Of a stretch of DNA of 28,881 nt, positions 26,683 to 28,881 are shown one piece after another. A model generated the notes under the pieces. The model did not search any database. It was not told the DNA's origin and saw only the letters and a list, made by a program, of their open reading frames with translations. The position numbers and the translations under genes were made by a program. The stretch is from an uncultured Clostridia bacterium (GTDB taxonomy: Bacteria; Bacillota; Clostridia; Oscillospirales; Ruminococcaceae), in the NCBI GenBank assembly GCA_937901805.1, contig CALDJI010000126.1, forward strand, positions 1-28,881. The letters are read 5' to 3'. The stretch's first letter is position 1; each line of letters starts with the position of its first letter.

Positions 26683-27285
26683 ATGACCAGGCTGGAGTTT
26701 TTGACGAAGATGGAAAACTGTCTGTCAAAGCAGCTTCCCAAAAGTGAAATGTCAGCGATCATGCGAAACCTCATCGATTACTTTAATAACTGTGAGCGTA
26801 GAGGAAAACGGGAAGCCCAGATTACCAAGGAACTGGGCGATCCGCAGAAAGTGGCCATGCAGATGGTAGCGCGCAGCAGGGTGGAGGAACTTGTCCGCCA
26901 CCCTGGGTTTATGCGGCTTCTCCGGGCACAGCTTTCCCTGCATCACATTTCTCTTGTCAATTTTCTGATTTCCCTGCTGATCACGATTCCCATTGTACTA
27001 ATGTGCTTTTTATTTGTATTGACTGTGGTTGTTATCTCTTTTGTGGGAGTGGGGATGATGGTGCTGACTGTGGTTGCCTTTCAGCAGATTCCTGTCTCCG
27101 TATTCCTGTTCCTGCTGTTTGGAGGGGTTGCAATCCTGGGGTTTGCTGTCACACTTAGTTATATTTTGCATGCTATTTCCAAAAAAGTCATCCATCTTGC
27201 GGGAAAGCTGTATGTAAAATGGTGCGTCCGCACCAGGCGGGCGGCTCCGCTGATGTTTTATGAAGTAGGTGGGATTGATGGATAA
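26683..27285 (+). CDS. HAAS/DUF1700-type membrane protein, 200 aa
   Basis: The first 70 residues form a helical HAAS-like domain: MTRLEFLTKMENCLSKQLP, then YFNN and the hallmark LGDPQKVA (51-58). It is followed by hydrophobic segments at about 90-112, 113-133 and 137-163 and a basic cytoplasmic tail. Such proteins commonly accompany PadR regulators and DUF4097-type adhesin proteins and may take part in envelope sensing. Here the downstream gene fits, but no PadR gene is visible. AAGGAGATGA is a strong ribosome-binding site. The last codons overlap the next gene by 8 bases. Confidence 0.78.
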   Translation: MTRLEFLTKMENCLSKQLPKSEMSAIMRNLIDYFNNCERRGKREAQITKELGDPQKVAMQMVARSRVEELVRHPGFMRLLRAQLSLHHISLVNFLISLLITIPIVLMCFLFVLTVVVISFVGVGMMVLTVVAFQQIPVSVFLFLLFGGVAILGFAVTLSYILHAISKKVIHLAGKLYVKWCVRTRRAAPLMFYEVGGIDG

Positions 27286-28255
27286 AAGAGGACAGGTCAT
27301 CGGTGCGATTATGTGCGTGGTTGGGGTTATCGGCTGCTGTATACTGCTCCCCTTTGCCTATAGTGGAACCCGGCAGATGTTTACCCAAATGCGCGAAGAA
27401 TATGAAGAAATGTCACCCCGTTATCAAATAGACACCAAGGAAGTCCCTTCTCTCAAACTCATTGGCAATTTTGATGTGGAGCTTCGTCAGTCGTCGGATT
27501 CCAAACTTATGGTCTATCGCAGCAATGCAAAGTCGGCCAGCAATGATATCAGTATCAGCAACACCAAAGACACTGTGGTTATTGCCAAAAATAATGTGCA
27601 GGACATCCGGGTTAAGGCGGAAGACATCTTGATGCGCCTGCTCATTGGAGATACCGCAGAACGGGTGATTATTTATATTCCCGCTTCCATATCGATTGAT
27701 ACAGAGGGCTTTTCCGGGGATTTGTTCAATTTAAACCATGTAGTCTATGCCAATATGAATGAAGCAAATCTGGATGATCTGGTAACGGATAATCTGGCTG
27801 TTTATGCTAAGGAAGTTGTGAAAAAGATTGATGAAATCAACTATAAAATCGTCGATAATAAAGAGGATTATATTGAAGGAGTTATCAATCAAACAGAATA
27901 TACCCAACAGAGCAGCGCCCTGTACAGCGAACTGCTCAGCTGCGTGGATAAATATTTGACCCGGGCAATTGAGCAGGAAAGCGAAGAAATAGACGAGGCA
28001 CTGAAAAAAGAGATTTTAGATGCATTTTTCGATTATTTTGATGTGCGTAGGCGTTACGAAGCCGTTATGCTGGAACAGGAAAAAACCATTAAAGCGTATC
28101 GAAACCAAGAAATCGATGTGAGTACGTATCAGGAACAAAAAGAGGATTTGGAAACACAGGAACAGGAAATCAAGATTGAAATGGCCAGAAAAACGGACCG
28201 CGCACAGAGTTTGCAGCAGCGGTATCTGTCCAGCTTCACCAATTTGATCTCCTGA
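27278..28255 (+). CDS. Membrane-anchored DUF4097-like protein with long helical C-terminus, 325 aa
   Basis: The ATG at 27278 lies inside the end of the HAAS gene, with AGGTGGG upstream. The N-terminus (MDKRGQVIGAIMCVVGVIGCC) is a signal anchor. Residues about 50-145 are strand-rich, with LKLIGNFDVELRQS, ISNTKDTVVI and AERVIIYIPASISIDTEG, like the start of the beta-helical adhesin-type DUF4097 domains, but the repeat region is short. The rest (about 165-325) is a highly charged helical, coiled-coil-like region with many E, K and Q residues, not typical of the family. It is probably extracytoplasmic. Function unknown. Confidence 0.7.
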   Translation: MDKRGQVIGAIMCVVGVIGCCILLPFAYSGTRQMFTQMREEYEEMSPRYQIDTKEVPSLKLIGNFDVELRQSSDSKLMVYRSNAKSASNDISISNTKDTVVIAKNNVQDIRVKAEDILMRLLIGDTAERVIIYIPASISIDTEGFSGDLFNLNHVVYANMNEANLDDLVTDNLAVYAKEVVKKIDEINYKIVDNKEDYIEGVINQTEYTQQSSALYSELLSCVDKYLTRAIEQESEEIDEALKKEILDAFFDYFDVRRRYEAVMLEQEKTIKAYRNQEIDVSTYQEQKEDLETQEQEIKIEMARKTDRAQSLQQRYLSSFTNLIS

Positions 28256-28281
28256 TGAGCACGTATAGAAAAGGAAAACAC

Positions 28282-28881
28282 ATGAATAATCTTCAGAAAT
28301 GGGGAAAGAAGCTGATGGGCATGATACAGGGGAAGAATACGAGGAGTTTCTGACCCGGGATATCTGCTAAAGGCACCTTTTTCAGCAAAAATATTACTCC
28401 CATCTACCATGGTTTTGCAGCTGTACAATATTTTCCGGGTTCTCTTTTTATCCGAAGTAAAACTGGCTTCCGTCAGAAACTCCACCTACTTTGCACTTTA
28501 TCTGCTGATGATTGTAGTTTGTATTTTTACGGCGATCCTCTTGATTGGGGCAAAGGAAAATCCGAAAAAACAGAACCGGATTTGGTGTGGATATGGCAAT
28601 TTCCTTGTATTTTGCATCTTGAGATTCATTATATGGATATGCAGCGTTCTGATAACTTGAATGTGTTTCTATTATCCTTGTTGATCTTTGCAACGGTGTT
28701 TTTTGTCAAGCCCTGGCAGTCGCTCCTTATCATATTTTTTCCAGCAGTATTTTCCTGATGGTGTTTTATCATCAAAGCGGGGGATTACCACGAGAAATCT
28801 TGGGGATTTCACAAACTTCGTTCCCTTATTTCCATCATCTTTTACAACTTCGACTCCTACTCCAGAAATGTCCAGTCTTTC
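28282..28881 (+). pseudogene. Frameshifted multi-pass membrane sensor remnant, running off the edge
   Basis: A gene-like start (AAGGAAA, then ATG at 28282, MNNLQKWGKKLMG) stops after 23 codons. Protein-like sequence then continues in successive frames: GEEYEEFLTRDIC (about 28320-28368), YLLKAPF and NIFRVLFLSEVKLAS plus two hydrophobic segments (28358-28660), NLNVFLLSLLIFATVFFVKPW (about 28640-28758), and SSIFLMVFYHQSGG in a third frame beyond 28743. Each piece is open but short. The pieces resemble the multi-TM sensor half that precedes GGDEF domains in Clostridia, though no catalytic domain is in the window. At least three frame changes are needed to join them. Family assignment is tentative. 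Confidence 0.45.

Overview
The window is the replication-origin region of a low-to-mid GC Firmicute chromosome, most likely class Clostridia and probably the Oscillospiraceae/Ruminococcaceae side (inference from protein flavour: GyrA with an HPHGDAS loop, GyrB with PLWGK, and a YidC with no lipoprotein signal peptide). Gene order closely matches the Bacillus subtilis dnaA region. Reading leftwards on the minus strand are dnaA, dnaN, yaaA, recF, remB, gyrB, two small YcxB-like membrane proteins and gyrA. Reading rightwards on the plus strand are rpmH, rnpA, yidD, yidC, jag, mnmE, mnmG, rsmG, noc, soj (parA) and parB.

Left arm (1-3795): a minus-strand cluster of zapA, a U32 peptidase/RlhA-like protein and the 5' end of dut, which is cut by the window edge. 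A lone plus-strand DUF3592-type membrane protein follows. A strong hairpin terminator separates it from the convergent gyrA.

Replication block (3804-14506): the gyrA-to-dnaN genes form one compact leftward transcription unit, with ATGA-type overlaps or short gaps. The spacer between dnaA and dnaN looks like the real unwinding site. It holds a one-sided array of near-consensus DnaA boxes, a GC cluster and a DnaA-trio tract, in the order known from B. subtilis. The dnaA upstream region carries a good promoter, a relaxed DnaA box and a terminator-like leader hairpin.

Right arm (14507-24770): a strong promoter starts the ribosome/secretion/tRNA-modification genes. A terminator-like hairpin follows rpmH and another follows jag. 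The soj-parB operon is preceded by a perfect parS inside a 34-bp palindrome and a one-mismatch parS. A third parS-like core lies inside the jag terminator. Noc and ParB can be told apart by their DNA-specificity residues.

Far right (24771-28881): an acyl-ACP thioesterase, a flavin reductase, tRNA-Met(CAT) and tRNA-Glu(TTC) behind a perfect TTGACA-17-TATAAT promoter, a HAAS/DUF1700 membrane protein overlapping an adhesin-like (DUF4097-like) protein, and finally what looks like a multiply frameshifted membrane-sensor pseudogene running off the edge.

Together the genes initiate replication (DnaA, DnaN, oriC), manage DNA topology (gyrase), repair (RecF), segregate origins and block division over the nucleoid (Soj, ParB, Noc, ZapA), and support translation and membrane insertion. 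I saw no mobile element, CRISPR array, rRNA or obvious horizontally acquired island. The most notable signals are regulatory DNA rather than novel protein systems.
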